NCBI RefSeq assembly: GCF_900187505.1
Contig: NZ_FYDL01000003.1
Span: 1 to 64,000 of the forward strand
Origin: Pseudomonas sp. Irchel s3h17
GTDB taxonomy: Bacteria > Pseudomonadota > Gammaproteobacteria > Pseudomonadales > Pseudomonadaceae
DNA: 64,000 nt
Direction: 5' to 3'
Part shown: one piece after another, positions 15,584 through 24,787 of the stretch
How the letters are laid out: every line of letters starts with the position of its first letter
Numbering within the stretch: the first letter of the stretch is position 1
The notes under the pieces: generated by a model
Database searches by the model: none
What the model was told of the DNA's origin: nothing
What the model saw: only the letters and a program-made list of their open reading frames with translations
Made by a program: the position numbers and the translations under genes

Positions 15584-16036
15584 TTACTCGGTCTTTGCGT
15601 CCGGTTCGTCCAGCGACTCGCGGTAGCTGTCCAGCGCCTGGCCGAAGTCGCTGATGAACTGTGGCTCGGTGAGCCAGGCCTGGGCGGTTTCGCGGTCCAT
15701 GCCATCGGCCCACATGCGGTAGTCGATCAGCATGTCGGCGGCCAGGTGAGTGGCGGCCATGGCTTCGTTCTCGGCGTTCTCCATGTCCAGTAGCTCTGGA
15801 TGGTCGTTGATGATCCCGCTGAGCTCCGACAGCAGGATCAGCAGCATGTCGTTGCGGCTGGTGGCTTCCGCGTCATGCATCTTGCTGAACATTGCCAGGG
15901 TGTACTCGGGGATCGGCTCGGCCAGGTGGCCTGGCTCGTCGTCCAGTGCCAGGGGTTTTCTGCCGCCCATGCGGATTTGCTTGGCCTTGGCCTTGGCGCG
16001 CTTGGCGCGTTTTTGCTGCTTGTTCGGGGATGCCAT
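15584..16036 (-). CDS. conserved hypothetical protein with basic N-terminal tail (paralog B)
   Basis: 150 residues. A strongly basic N terminus (MASPNKQQKRAKRAKAKAKQ) is followed by an acidic helical domain with the pattern ...MLIDYRMWADGMDRETAQAWL. It is a paralog of the gene just upstream, sharing MAS-NKQ-KRA-RAKAKAK at the start and the IEYRQW/IDYRMW box in the same place. No membrane segment or signal peptide; cytoplasmic. The basic tail could bind nucleic acid or ribosomes, but no function is known to me. The gene follows its paralog after 5 bases, in one operon, and ends at the gabP terminator. Confidence 0.7.
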   Translation of the reverse strand: MASPNKQQKRAKRAKAKAKQIRMGGRKPLALDDEPGHLAEPIPEYTLAMFSKMHDAEATSRNDMLLILLSELSGIINDHPELLDMENAENEAMAATHLAADMLIDYRMWADGMDRETAQAWLTEPQFISDFGQALDSYRESLDEPDAKTE

Positions 16037-16041
16037 GTGAT

Positions 16042-16458
16042 TCAGTTCGCTTTGTGTTGAGTTTGAGCCGCGATGGCGTCGGACGCCGCCACGTAGTCAG
16101 CCTGGAAGGCTGGCGATTCGATCCAGGCCAGGGCGCCGGCCTCGTCGGTCTCGGTGGACCATTGGCGATACTCGATCAAGGCCGCGAGGATGAAGTCCAT
16201 CGAGCCTTCTTCGCCTTCCTGCTCGTACACCAGCTCCAGCAGCGGGTCTTCGAGGAAGGCCGCGCACATCGCCTGCTGGCTGGTTTTCTCGGCGTCGATC
16301 ATTTTCTTGAACAGTTCGGTCAGGTCCACCGACTCGAAGTCGATGCGATCGTCGTTCGGGTCCAGCTCCACTGGCGCGGCGGCCCGTTGGACGCGGTTGT
16401 GCTTGGCCTTGGCTTTGGCGCGGGTGGCGCGTTTGTGCTGCTTGTTGGCGGAGGCCAT
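16042..16458 (-). CDS. conserved hypothetical protein with basic N-terminal tail (paralog A)
   Basis: 138 residues from the ATG beginning MASANKQHKRATRAKAKAK; the open frame extends upstream without family resemblance. The basic tail of about 25 residues leads into an acidic helical region (DPNDDRIDFESVDLTELFKKMIDAEKT) and the box LIEYRQWSTETDEAGALAWIE, shared with the downstream paralog. Arose with it by tandem duplication. Function unknown; the strong charge asymmetry suggests interaction with nucleic acid. Confidence 0.7.
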   Translation of the reverse strand: MASANKQHKRATRAKAKAKHNRVQRAAAPVELDPNDDRIDFESVDLTELFKKMIDAEKTSQQAMCAAFLEDPLLELVYEQEGEEGSMDFILAALIEYRQWSTETDEAGALAWIESPAFQADYVAASDAIAAQTQHKAN

Positions 16459-16496
16459 GGGCGTCGTTCCGTGTGTCGTGAGAGGGCGCAGGTCGA

Positions 16497-17471
16497 TCAA
16501 CTGCGTGGCACTCGCCGCCCGGGATGATCGGGGGCCAGTTCGCCGTGTTGCAGCCAGGACAATGCAATGGGCCATAGTGTGGCTTGGTATGGGCTGCGAA
16601 AAAAGGCGAAATGTCCGACTTCTTGCTCGCCGATGTCTTCGGGTGCGATTCGCAGGTGGGTGTTGGTACTGCTGGTGAAGTAGTCCAGCAGGCGTTCGAT
16701 GGCCGGGATTGTACCGTAGGGATCGTCGCTGAGGCTGATGGCCAGGGTTTGCGCGGTCACGGCAGCGAAGGGTAGCTGTCCGGCCCTGGCGTGGATCACG
16801 CGGCCGCTGGAGCGCTTCTCGTAGCGGGCGGTGGACAGGCTCCAGTCGCGGACCACGCCGGCGGGCGTATCTTCCAGCCAGCCCAGGCGCTTGCCGGGGA
16901 AATAACCCCAGAGCAGCGTGATCAGTGGCATCAGTACGTGCCACTTGGCAAGCATGCGCCAGCGATGGGCGGGCGCGTAGTCGCGCCAGTAGGCGAATTG
17001 CGCGCCGACGGTCACCAGGCGGCGGATCACGTGCCCTGAGTCCGCCAGGCCCGCCCCACAGCCTCCGAAGCTGTGACCGACCACGTCGATGGGTTGGCCG
17101 GGGAATTCGCGCTGGGCGCGCTTGAGCATGGCTTCAAAGTCCAGGGCGCCCCAATCGCTCCAGCTCGCTTGCAGCCCTTTGAGCGAAGCCGGCCGAGACT
17201 CGCCGATGCCCCGGTAGTCATAGGTGATGACGTCGAAGCCATTGGCGAACAGGTAGTCGGCAAAGCGCGAGTAGTGGCGGCAGCGCACGGAGGTGGCGGC
17301 ATTGATGATGACAACCGCCCGGGAGGCGTCCGCGGTGGCGTGACGCCAGGTGAAGCCGCCAAGGGGGAAGCCGTCGGCGGCGGGTTCCTTGAACGGTACC
17401 TTGGGCGGCGGCGCCGGCAGCGGTAATTCGATTTGAGTCGGTGCCCGTGAGGGGGTGTCCTGCACATTCAT
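16497..17471 (-). CDS. alpha/beta hydrolase
   Basis: About 324 residues from an internal ATG (MNVQDTPSRAPTQ); the frame reaches 17501 with a less likely start. The alpha/beta-hydrolase core shows VVIINAATSVRCRHYSRFADYL, the DYRGIGESRP loop, and the nucleophile elbow GHSFGG (Ser about residue 135). A C-terminal His candidate is in VGHFAFFRSPYQ and the acid residue lies in SLSDDPYGT. Similar proteins in Pseudomonas are esterase/lipase-like with unknown substrate. No signal peptide, so cytoplasmic. It shares strand with, but is about 38 bases from, the paralog pair downstream. Confidence 0.82.
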   Translation of the reverse strand: MNVQDTPSRAPTQIELPLPAPPPKVPFKEPAADGFPLGGFTWRHATADASRAVVIINAATSVRCRHYSRFADYLFANGFDVITYDYRGIGESRPASLKGLQASWSDWGALDFEAMLKRAQREFPGQPIDVVGHSFGGCGAGLADSGHVIRRLVTVGAQFAYWRDYAPAHRWRMLAKWHVLMPLITLLWGYFPGKRLGWLEDTPAGVVRDWSLSTARYEKRSSGRVIHARAGQLPFAAVTAQTLAISLSDDPYGTIPAIERLLDYFTSSTNTHLRIAPEDIGEQEVGHFAFFRSPYQATLWPIALSWLQHGELAPDHPGRRVPRS

Positions 17472-17529
17472 TGGCTTCGGACCTTTGCGGGTAGCTGCCA
17501 ACGATAGTCTTCCCGTGGGCTGTGAACAA

Positions 17530-18120
17530 TCACCTGCGTCTTTCAGGGCTTTCGGTTGAGTAGCCGGGGTCGCGGATGAAGTTCCGCGGGGTGGTCATCA
17601 GTCGTTGGGTTTGGGTGGCGGCCTCTTGTTCCACGGCAGAGCGATCGCGGCTTGCCAGCAGGCGTTCGTAGTAGAGCGTGTTGATCTGGCGTTCCAGGGC
17701 GCGGGTTGACCCGTTCTGGGTGGCCGATTCGTTCATGTACCAGTGGCGGGCGTGGTCGTTGTCAACGCGCAAGAGTCTACGGTAGTGGGTCCAGCTCAAT
17801 TCGGAACGCACTGCGTTCCAAATTGGAAAGGTTTGATAGAAGTCCCGCATGTACCTCAGGTTGCGTTCATCAAAGCCTTTCCCGAACTCCGCCGTCAGCA
17901 CTTTCGCCAGCGTCGCTAACAGTTGTTTGCCATATACCGCCCTCCGAGCGCCTTCCTGCTCGAACTCCACGATATGTCGCCCGATCTGCCAGCAGGTTTG
18001 CACTTGTGCGGTATCGACCGCGCGCAGCACCTTCTGACGGGCCTGGCGGATCAGTTCGCCAAGATGGCCCGGCAGCGAGGCGAGCTGTGGGTCGTGAGTA
18101 TCGGATTTGATGTCGCTCAT
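17530..18120 (-). pseudogene. truncated YhcG-type (DUF1016) protein lacking the nuclease domain
   Basis: 196 residues that match the N-terminal winged-helix-like half of YhcG/DUF1016 proteins: VQTCWQIGRHIVEFEQEGA, YGKQLLATLAKVLTAEFGKGFDERNLRYMR, and the box ELSWTHYRRLLRV. Full-length members have about 350 residues and a C-terminal PDDEXK nuclease domain beginning after an IRDP-type sequence. Here that sequence is reached (NFIRDPGYS) and the frame stops 10 codons later. The 60 bases before the next gene contain no trace of the nuclease in another frame. It is therefore a truncated gene or a stand-alone N-terminal module. Full-length relatives are often near restriction or defence genes; none is seen here. 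Confidence 0.65.
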
Positions 18121-18381
18121 GAGTGCTTCCGCGGCTGAAAGAGCAGGCAGGGGAGGGTCTCAGGAGTGGGGTGGTCGATGATATCGGGCGCGGCCGGTCA
18201 GTCGGCAGGAAGTGGCTATCGGATTGGCGGGACCGGGCTGACGGCGCCTTGTGCCGAGGCAATATCACCTGTAGTCCATTTCGTGGTGAGTCCAAGTGCG
18301 AATTGATCTAAAACGCGACACTACGACAGGAAATCTAACAAAAGTAACGATTGGGTTCTGCAGAGCCCGGGAGTTGTCATC

Positions 18382-18831
18382 ATGAAGTACGCTCATTCAT
18401 TCATGTTGCCCCTCGTTGCTGTCGGCTTGCTGATGTTTCCCGTCGTGGTGCAGGCCACCAGTCTTGAGCCGATAGACAGCGCTGGCGTGCAAATCCAGCC
18501 ACAACAGCAAAACGGGATTACCTACCTGTCGGGGGGTATCGGCCTGGACGAGTCCAAAAGCATTCAGCAAACGCAGGGCTACAACCTGCACATGACATTC
18601 GCCGTCGGTGCGCAGAACGAATACACGGCTGACGTCGATGTGCTTATTCAAAAAGCCCCAGGGCAGACCGTACTGACTCTGAATGAGGCGGGTCCCCTGG
18701 TTTACGTGAAACTGCCTGCGGGCAAGTACTCGGTCATCGCCTCGCGTAATGGCCAGGAACGGCGAGATGTTGCGGACATCGGCACGGGTCCTGCGCGCAA
18801 TCTGGTCTTCCATTGGGATGACGCTCAGTAG
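18382..18831 (+). CDS. exported hypothetical protein
   Basis: 149 residues with a clear signal peptide (MKYAHSFMLPLVAVGLLMFPVVVQA, cut after VQA), so periplasmic. The mature part is beta-rich, with GITYLSGGIGLDE near the start and the pattern GPLVYVKLPAGKYSVIASRNGQ near the end. The latter resembles the small carboxypeptidase-regulatory-like or PEGA-type beta sandwich of periplasmic proteins of unknown function. Stands alone and is followed by a terminator. No enzyme motif is visible. Confidence 0.75.
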   Translation: MKYAHSFMLPLVAVGLLMFPVVVQATSLEPIDSAGVQIQPQQQNGITYLSGGIGLDESKSIQQTQGYNLHMTFAVGAQNEYTADVDVLIQKAPGQTVLTLNEAGPLVYVKLPAGKYSVIASRNGQERRDVADIGTGPARNLVFHWDDAQ

Positions 18832-18895
18832 CGATCGAGGGTCATCGAAGATCGGGTATGGGCGTGGCGGGGGTGAAGTTGATTAAATCGCAGGC

Positions 18896-18931
18896 ATAAA
18901 AAAACCCTGAATCTTGCGATTCAGGGTTTTC
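18896..18931 (-). terminator. rho-independent terminator of tRNA-Phe (bidirectional)
   Basis: The stem AACCCTGAATC/GATTCAGGGTT with loop TTGC is flanked by an A-run on the left and T-run on the right. It serves tRNA-Phe on the minus strand and may also stop transcripts of the exported-protein gene. Confidence 0.8.
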
Positions 18932-18937
18932 GGTATT

Positions 18938-19013
18938 TGGTGCCCAGAGACGGAATCGAACCGCCGACACGGGGATTTTCAATCCCCTGCTCTACCGACT
19001 GAGCTATCTGGGC
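18938..19013 (-). tRNA. tRNA-Phe (anticodon GAA)
   Basis: 76 nt with encoded CCA. The acceptor stem GCCCAGA/TCTGGGC, D-arm, anticodon loop TTGAAAA (GAA) and T-arm GGTTCGATTCC are all present. Confidence 0.96.
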
Positions 19014-19023
19014 AACGGGGCGC

Positions 19024-19052
19024 ATTAAACGGTTTTTTCAGGGGGTCGTCAA
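19024..19052 (-). promoter_or_regulatory. sigma-70 promoter of tRNA-Phe
   Basis: Minus-strand TTGACG (-35), 17-base spacer and TTTAAT (-10), placed 11 bases before the tRNA 5' end. Confidence 0.65.
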
Positions 19053-19116
19053 GCAAGTTTTCAAAAAAATTTTAATTATTACCGTCGCTTACGATCAAAC
19101 CCCCGTTTTTACGGGG

Positions 19117-19389
19117 TTATTGCGCAGGTGGAACGTAGCCTTCGGCCTTGGCGTAATCCTCGCCGCAGAAGAACTTGTCCATTTCGCCCTGAAGATACTT
19201 ACGGTCTTCGGCGTTCATCATGTTCAGGCGTTTTTCGTTGATCAGCAGGGTCTGGTGTTTTTGCCAGTCGGCCCAGGCCTTGGCCGAGACGTGGTCAAAA
19301 ATGTCCTGACCCTTGGCGCCCGGGAATGGAGCGCGCTCCAGGGCGGGCAATTCTTCTTTGTACTTGCGGCACATGATGGTGCGGGTCAT
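19117..19389 (-). CDS. yggX: YggX, iron-trafficking / oxidative-damage protection protein
   Basis: 90 residues, the usual length. The N terminus [21 protein letters not shown] with the conserved Cys (residue 7) and the [19 protein letters not shown] stretch are diagnostic for YggX. These small cytoplasmic proteins protect Fe–S clusters from oxidation and may carry iron. The start overlaps the stop of mutY by four bases (ATGA). mutY–yggX coupling is common in gamma-proteobacteria, which fits because MutY carries an Fe–S cluster and repairs oxidised guanine pairs. Confidence 0.95.
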   Translation of the reverse strand: MTRTIMCRKYKEELPALERAPFPGAKGQDIFDHVSAKAWADWQKHQTLLINEKRLNMMNAEDRKYLQGEMDKFFCGEDYAKAEGYVPPAQ

Positions 19390-20453
19390 GAGGACTCTCC
19401 TGCGTTCAATACGTCGGCCGCGCGCTTGAGCAGTTTTTTCACCGGGGCGGCAAGGCCCAGGCGCGGCGGGGTGGCGAGGTTATACCAGAGCCAGTCGGCC
19501 TCGGCCACGTGATGGCCGGTCTCCTGGACCTGGACCAGCCAGGGTTCGATGGCCAGCTGGAAATGGCTGAAGGTGTGGACCAGGCTGGGCAGTTCGGTGT
19601 GCAGGCCCAGTTCCAGCGAGTGTTGCAGGGCCAGATGCTCCAGGTCGCCGAGGTCATCGAGCTCCGGCAGGCTCCACAAGCCGCCCCACAGGCCCGTGGA
19701 AGGGCGACGGTAAAGCAGGATGGCGCCGTCGCGGTTGGCCAGCAGCGGCATCAGCGTGCGCTTCTGTGGCACGCTCTTGCGCGGCTTGGGGATCGGGTAG
19801 CGTGTCTCCAGGCCGAGCATGTGCGCCTCACAGCCCTTTTCCAGCGGGCACAGCATGCAACTTGGCTTGCTGCGGGTGCAGAGGGTGGCGCCCATGTCCA
19901 TCATCGCCTGGGTGTAGGCGTTGACGCGGCTCTGGGGTGTAAAGCGCTCTGCGGTGGCCCACAGCTGCTTGGCGACCTTGGGTTCGCCCGGGTAGCCCTC
20001 TTGCGCGGTAAAGCGTGCCAGCACTCGCTTGACGTTGCCGTCGAGGATCGGTGCGCGCAGGCCCATGCTCAGGCTGGCGATGGCGCCGGCAGTGGATAGG
20101 CCGATGCCGGGCAGGTCGGTGAGTTTCTCCACGTCGCGGGGAAACTCGCCAGCGTACTCGGCCACCACGATTTTCGCGGTCTTTTGCAGGTTGCGGGCGC
20201 GGGTGTAGTAGCCCAGCCCGGTCCACAGGTGCAGCACTTCGTCTTCCGGTGCGGCCGCCAGGGCTTCGACCGTGGGCAGCGAGGCCATGAAGCGGTCGAA
20301 GTAGTTCAGCACCGTGCTGACCTGGGTCTGCTGCAACATGATTTCCGAGACCCACACCCGATAAGGGGTGATGCCTTGTTGCCAGGGCAAGTCGTGGCGT
20401 CCGTGACGGTCGTACCAGTCCAGTACCGCGGTTGAAAACTGCTCGGCTCTCAT
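19386..20453 (-). CDS. mutY: A/G-specific adenine glycosylase MutY
   Basis: 355 residues. It removes adenine mispaired with 8-oxoguanine. The helix–hairpin–helix reads [12 protein letters not shown] (about 112–123), followed by the catalytic Asp in [12 protein letters not shown]. The [4Fe-4S] cysteines are in [17 protein letters not shown]. The catalytic Glu lies in [13 protein letters not shown] near residue 37. The C-terminal third is the NUDIX-like domain that recognises 8-oxoG ([16 protein letters not shown]). The ATG overlaps the stop of the preceding AsmA-like gene by four bases. Confidence 0.96.
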   Translation of the reverse strand: MRAEQFSTAVLDWYDRHGRHDLPWQQGITPYRVWVSEIMLQQTQVSTVLNYFDRFMASLPTVEALAAAPEDEVLHLWTGLGYYTRARNLQKTAKIVVAEYAGEFPRDVEKLTDLPGIGLSTAGAIASLSMGLRAPILDGNVKRVLARFTAQEGYPGEPKVAKQLWATAERFTPQSRVNAYTQAMMDMGATLCTRSKPSCMLCPLEKGCEAHMLGLETRYPIPKPRKSVPQKRTLMPLLANRDGAILLYRRPSTGLWGGLWSLPELDDLGDLEHLALQHSLELGLHTELPSLVHTFSHFQLAIEPWLVQVQETGHHVAEADWLWYNLATPPRLGLAAPVKKLLKRAADVLNAGESS

Positions 20454-22675
20454 CGCTTGAACAGCCCCTTGAGTGCGTCTTTCAGTTCCGGGCTGACTTT
20501 GTCGCCAAGCTTCTCATCGATTTTGTCACTGAGCTTGTTGCCGGCCAGTTTGCTGGCGACCTGGCCGAGGCGCTCGTTGTCCAGGCGGCAAGCCTTGGCC
20601 CCGAGTTCCAGCGGGCCACGGCAGCGCAGCGGCCATTCGATGCCGGCGAACTTTTCGCTAACCTGGCAGGCCGGGTCCGGCATGTCGCTCTTGTCGCCTT
20701 CGACGATGATGCCCACGCGATAGTCCATGCCCAGCACGCGCAGGTCGATGTCGCCGTTACCGTTGACGGTCATGCCCGGGATGCGCACTTTCAGGTCCGG
20801 GTTGCTGGCCACGCCATTGCGCACGGTCAGGTTGCCCTTGAGCTCCTGGAAGGGGGTGTCCTTGCCTCGCGGTTCACCGCTGAGGGTTTTGCGGTTCAGG
20901 GTGGCGATGCCTTTGCACAACTGTTGCTCAAGGTTGGCGTTGAGCAGTACGCCGTCGTTGATCACAAAGCCGGCCGTACCGTTGAGGCTGTCGATCAGGG
21001 TCTTCTGGCTGTTGCCGTTGGCGGTCAGGTTGCTGTTGAGTGTGACCAGGCCTTTGACCGGCGGGTTCTTGCCCTGGCTTTCGAGGATTTTTTCCGCGGG
21101 TACCCGACTGATTGCCATTTGCATGCTCAGCGCGGGCACAGGTTGACGTACGTCGAGCGTGCCCTTGGCGTTGAATGTGCCGTTGTACAGCTCGCCGCTC
21201 AGGTTCTGCAGGGTCAGCAGGCCGCCCTGGCCGCTGGCTTTCAGTGCGGCATTGTGGATTGGCAGCTTGTCGAGGGTCAGTTGGTCAAAGATCAGGTCGG
21301 CGTCCAGGTCCAGCTTGCTCAGGCGTTCCGCCGGAATCAGCTTGTCGTTGCTCCAGGCGCCTTTGGTGGGGGCATTGGGCAGTGACGTGTTGCCCGCGCC
21401 GGCCATGGCGTCGGCTTCGGTGCTGCTGACTTCCGACTTGCGTGCCACGGCCGCGCTGTTGGCTTCGGCGGATTTTGGCGGAAGGTAGCGGTCGGCATTG
21501 AAGGTATCGGCCTTGAGCTGCACGCGCAGCGCTTGCCTGGCGAAATCCTCGACGGCGATGCGGCCGCTGAAGGTGCTGTCATCGAGTTTCAGGTTGATGT
21601 TGTCCAGCGACACGCTGGTCGGCGTGCCCGCCAGGCGGCTGACCAGTTCGACTTTGCCCAGGCTGCCCTCGGCCATGGCCGGGAGTTTTTGCCCGATGCT
21701 GTCGATGAATTTTGCCAGGTCGAACTGGGCAATCGACAGGCCGCCGCTGAATTGCGGTGTCTTGTCCAGGTCGTTGACCTTCAGCTCACCCAATGCGCGC
21801 AGTTGGTTGGCAGACAGCTTGATGCCGGTCCATTCGGCGACGTTGGCCGCTTTATCCAGGAGTAATTGGCCTTGTGCGCCAAAGGTCACGGTCTTGCCTT
21901 GCAGGGGCTCGCCAGTGAGTTCGCCCGTCAGCTTCATGTCTTCGAATTTGTAGCGCTGCAGGGCGCGTTCGAAGCGCAGTTCGCCGTTGAGTTCGGTACG
22001 GACCCGCAGAACCGGCTGGTTGCTGGCCAGAAAGGCAGTCAGCTTGACCTTGATGTTGGTCGCATCGTGTACCGGGCCGGTGCTCAGCTGGATGCTTTCG
22101 GCGCTGAACTGCTTGCCGGTGCGCTCATCGGAGTATTCGACCCGGGCGTTGTTCACGGTCAGGCTGTCGATGTCGAGGCGCATCGGTTGGGCAGGTTTTT
22201 CCACGGCCGCCGGGGTTTGGCTGACCGGCTCGCTGTTGCCCACTGGTGCATCGGATTTGCCGGCCACAGGCACGGGCTTGCCAATGTCTTCCCAGTTGCC
22301 GTGGCCGTCCTTGTCGCGATTGAGGCGCAGGTTCAGGCCTTCGACGCGGACATCGCTCATCTGCACTTCGCGGCGCAGCAGCGGCAGGACCCGTACCGAC
22401 AGGCCGAGCATTTGCAGGTCGGCGAAGGGCGCGGCGGGGTTGGCCAGGGTGGCAACGCTGGCTTCGTGCAATTCAAGGCCGAGCCAGGGGAACAGGCTCC
22501 AGCCGATATCGCCATTGAGCGTCAGCTCGATGTGGGCCTTGTCGCGGGCAATCTGGCGTATCTCTTCTTTGTAGTCGTTGGGATCGAAGAAGTGGGTCAG
22601 GGCAAAGCCCAGGGCCACAATGATCAGCAACAGCCCGAGAAGTACCAGACCCAGGATTTTGCCGAACGCTTTCAT
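20450..22675 (-). CDS. AsmA-family inner-membrane protein
   Basis: 741 residues from the ATG at 22675, which has AAGGACT upstream; a longer start eight codons earlier is less likely. One N-terminal membrane anchor (ILGLVLLGLLLIIVALGFAL) is followed by the AsmA start box FFDPNDYKEEIRQIARDKA and a long beta-rich periplasmic region. Near the C terminus is the AsmA C-terminal pattern (PVKGLVTLNSNLTANGNSQ...INDGVLLNANLEQQLCKGI). AsmA relatives span or bridge the periplasm and affect outer-membrane lipid and protein assembly. A low-complexity Pro/Ala/Ser linker lies at ~residues 140–165. Operon with mutY and yggX. Confidence 0.88.
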   Translation of the reverse strand: MKAFGKILGLVLLGLLLIIVALGFALTHFFDPNDYKEEIRQIARDKAHIELTLNGDIGWSLFPWLGLELHEASVATLANPAAPFADLQMLGLSVRVLPLLRREVQMSDVRVEGLNLRLNRDKDGHGNWEDIGKPVPVAGKSDAPVGNSEPVSQTPAAVEKPAQPMRLDIDSLTVNNARVEYSDERTGKQFSAESIQLSTGPVHDATNIKVKLTAFLASNQPVLRVRTELNGELRFERALQRYKFEDMKLTGELTGEPLQGKTVTFGAQGQLLLDKAANVAEWTGIKLSANQLRALGELKVNDLDKTPQFSGGLSIAQFDLAKFIDSIGQKLPAMAEGSLGKVELVSRLAGTPTSVSLDNINLKLDDSTFSGRIAVEDFARQALRVQLKADTFNADRYLPPKSAEANSAAVARKSEVSSTEADAMAGAGNTSLPNAPTKGAWSNDKLIPAERLSKLDLDADLIFDQLTLDKLPIHNAALKASGQGGLLTLQNLSGELYNGTFNAKGTLDVRQPVPALSMQMAISRVPAEKILESQGKNPPVKGLVTLNSNLTANGNSQKTLIDSLNGTAGFVINDGVLLNANLEQQLCKGIATLNRKTLSGEPRGKDTPFQELKGNLTVRNGVASNPDLKVRIPGMTVNGNGDIDLRVLGMDYRVGIIVEGDKSDMPDPACQVSEKFAGIEWPLRCRGPLELGAKACRLDNERLGQVASKLAGNKLSDKIDEKLGDKVSPELKDALKGLFKR

Positions 22676-22759
22676 GGGCGAGTCCTTGTAGAGAGTCAAA
22701 TTTGAAATTTAGCCAGGGAGTATAGCGCCCGGAAACTGACGACTGGTCAGCGATCGCGT

Positions 22760-23158
22760 TTAGATCAGGTCCAGCGGCAGCTTGAGTTTTGCGGCCAGCG
22801 CCTGGGCTTCAAGGTGTCCGGCAGGGGCCAGCAAGTGCAGTTCTGCTCCGGCCCGTTCAGCCATTGCCCGCGCTTCGCACACCAGTCGTTCAGCCACGCC
22901 ACGGCGGCGGGTGACTTTTCGCACGCACAATTGAGACAGTTGCCAGGTGTTCGAGTGCCGTTCCAGGCGTGCCGCACCGAGCAACCGGTCATTGAAGCGG
23001 CCGGCGATCAGTGTGCCATCAAGCAGGTTGTCTTCGATCAGTTGCGCGGCACCGTCGAACGGTGCAAACAGCCAAGGCGGTGCATCGTGGTAAATCTTCT
23101 GTAGATCCTGCTGATCCTGATAGCTGGGGTCACGCAGTGATTCAACGACGATGGGCAT
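22760..23158 (-). CDS. panZ: PanZ-like GNAT protein (acetyl-CoA sensor for PanD maturation)
   Basis: 132 residues from the ATG with AAAGGAAACC upstream; a longer frame lacks support. The GNAT acetyl-CoA loop reads VRKVTRRRGVAERL, nearly the same as in E. coli PanZ (VREVTRRRGVG). The N-terminal DQQDLQKIYHDAPPW and RFNDRLLGAARL also align with it. PanZ binds acetyl-CoA and PanD, promotes PanD self-cleavage and limits coenzyme A synthesis. No panD neighbour is present here, so the assignment rests on sequence alone; a plain GNAT acetyltransferase remains possible. Confidence 0.7.
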   Translation of the reverse strand: MPIVVESLRDPSYQDQQDLQKIYHDAPPWLFAPFDGAAQLIEDNLLDGTLIAGRFNDRLLGAARLERHSNTWQLSQLCVRKVTRRRGVAERLVCEARAMAERAGAELHLLAPAGHLEAQALAAKLKLPLDLI

Positions 23159-23552
23159 AGGGTTTCCTTTGAAAGCGCGAGCCGGGTCGTGCGGCCGGCG
23201 GGTGACAGGGTGCTTGCCGTGCAATCGGGGCAGACGGCCCATAAGGGCGGTATCAGTCTGGCTTTTCTGTTGCGGGTAAATGGTAACCTCTGCCCGTTCG
23301 CCCGTCCCTCTGCGACCCATTGTCGCGCCCTGCGGGGCGTCACTCAACAAAACGGCCATGCCTGCGTGCAACGAGGTCGTGACTGAAAGGTCGCCTGACT
23401 CTGTGGGAGAGATCCCAGCGCTTGTACTGACATGTATATCCCCGCAGGCATTGGGTTCAGCCCGTCAGGGATATCACCTCGCGTGTTTCTGTTTGCCGCT
23501 CGCGTGCCTATAATGGCTGCCTTTTTCGCCCAATGATTTTGCGGAGCTGGTG
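23159..23552. other. intergenic region upstream of hisB
   Basis: 394 bases between divergent panZ and hisB. Frames inside it show no family resemblance. It carries the probable hisB promoter near its right end. Nothing else stands out; in particular no histidine leader peptide with a His run is visible, so attenuation of the enteric type is unlikely here. Confidence 0.5.
23486..23514 (+). promoter_or_regulatory. probable sigma-70 promoter of the his genes
   Basis: A perfect -10 box TATAAT (23509–23514) lies about 39 bases before hisB; the -35 at 17-base distance (TTTCTG) is poor. Confidence 0.5.
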
Positions 23553-24146
23553 ATGGCCGAACGTAAGGCGTCCGTCGAGCGCGACACTCTGGAAACCCAG
23601 ATCAAAGCCTCGATCAACCTGGATGGCACCGGAAAGGCCCGATTTAATATCGGTGTTCCCTTCCTTGAGCACATGCTGGACCAGATCGCCCGTCACGGGT
23701 TGATCGACCTGGATATCGAGAGCAAGGGCGACCTGCATATCGACGACCACCATACGGTGGAAGACGTCGGTATCACCCTGGGCCAGGCCTTCACCAAAGC
23801 CATTGGCGACAAAAAAGGCATCCGTCGCTACGGTCATGCCTACGTGCCGCTCGATGAAGCGCTGTCGCGCGTGGTGATCGACTTCTCCGGCCGTCCAGGC
23901 CTGCAGATGCATGTTCCCTATACCCGCGCGACGGTCGGCGGCTTCGACGTCGATTTGTTCCAGGAGTTCTTCCAGGGCTTCGTCAACCATGCCAACGTGA
24001 CCTTGCACATCGACAATCTGCGTGGGCACAACACCCACCACCAGATCGAAACCGTGTTCAAGGCATTCGGCCGCGCATTGCGCATGGCCGTTGAGCTGGA
24101 TGACCGCATGGCCGGGCAAATGCCGTCGACCAAGGGCGTTCTGTAA
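23553..24146 (+). CDS. hisB: imidazoleglycerol-phosphate dehydratase HisB
   Basis: 197 residues; the ATG follows a GGAG site (a GTG one codon earlier is in frame). Catalyses the sixth step of histidine synthesis, dehydrating imidazoleglycerol phosphate. The two metal-binding HHxxED repeats are seen as [16 protein letters not shown] and [18 protein letters not shown]. The monofunctional short form, without the phosphatase domain of enteric HisB, is usual for Pseudomonas. First gene of hisB-hisH-DUF2164-hisA-hisF; its stop overlaps the hisH start by one base. Confidence 0.97.
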   Translation: MAERKASVERDTLETQIKASINLDGTGKARFNIGVPFLEHMLDQIARHGLIDLDIESKGDLHIDDHHTVEDVGITLGQAFTKAIGDKKGIRRYGHAYVPLDEALSRVVIDFSGRPGLQMHVPYTRATVGGFDVDLFQEFFQGFVNHANVTLHIDNLRGHNTHHQIETVFKAFGRALRMAVELDDRMAGQMPSTKGVL

Positions 24147-24784
24147 TGCAGACGGTCGCGGTTATCGATTACGGCATGGGCAACCTGCACTCGGTGGCCA
24201 AGGCCCTTGAGCATGTAGGGGCCGGCAAGGTGCTGATCACCAGCGATGCCAATGTGATTCGCGAAGCCGACCGGGTGGTTTTTCCCGGTGTCGGCGCGAT
24301 TCGCGATTGCATGGCGGAGATCCGTCGCCTGGGCTTCGACTCGCTGGTGCGTGAAGTCAGCCAGGACCGTCCGTTCCTCGGTATCTGCGTGGGCATGCAA
24401 GCCTTGCTTGAGCACAGTGAAGAGAACGACGGCGTCGACTGCATCGGTCTGTTCCCGGGCCAGGTGAAGTTCTTCGGCAAAGGCCTGATCGAGGACGGCG
24501 AACACCTCAAAGTCCCTCACATGGGCTGGAACGAAGTGAAGCAGACGGTGGATCACCCGCTGTGGCACAACATTTCGGACCTGGCGCGCTTCTACTTTGT
24601 GCACAGCTACTACATCGCCGCCGGTAATCCGCGCCAGGTGGTGGGTGGCGGTCACTACGGTGTCGACTTCGCTGCCGCGCTGGCCGAAGGCTCGCGTTTT
24701 GCCGTGCAGTTCCACCCGGAGAAGAGCCATACCCATGGCCTGCAACTGTTGCAGAATTTCGCGGCATGGGACGGGCGCTGGTAA
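24146..24784 (+). CDS. hisH: imidazole glycerol phosphate synthase subunit HisH (glutaminase)
   Basis: 212 residues. Class-I glutamine amidotransferase supplying ammonia to HisF. The nucleophile Cys lies in [15 protein letters not shown] (about residue 80), and the catalytic His/Glu in [10 protein letters not shown] near the C terminus. The N-terminal [20 protein letters not shown] is typical. Cytoplasmic, forming a heterodimer with HisF, which is encoded two genes downstream. Confidence 0.97.
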   Translation: MQTVAVIDYGMGNLHSVAKALEHVGAGKVLITSDANVIREADRVVFPGVGAIRDCMAEIRRLGFDSLVREVSQDRPFLGICVGMQALLEHSEENDGVDCIGLFPGQVKFFGKGLIEDGEHLKVPHMGWNEVKQTVDHPLWHNISDLARFYFVHSYYIAAGNPRQVVGGGHYGVDFAAALAEGSRFAVQFHPEKSHTHGLQLLQNFAAWDGRW

Positions 24785-24787
24785 ATG

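Noticed and set aside
23159..23552. His-rich leader peptide for attenuation ahead of hisB
   Set aside because: No run of CAT/CAC codons in a short ORF with RBS; the his operon here appears to use an ordinary promoter.
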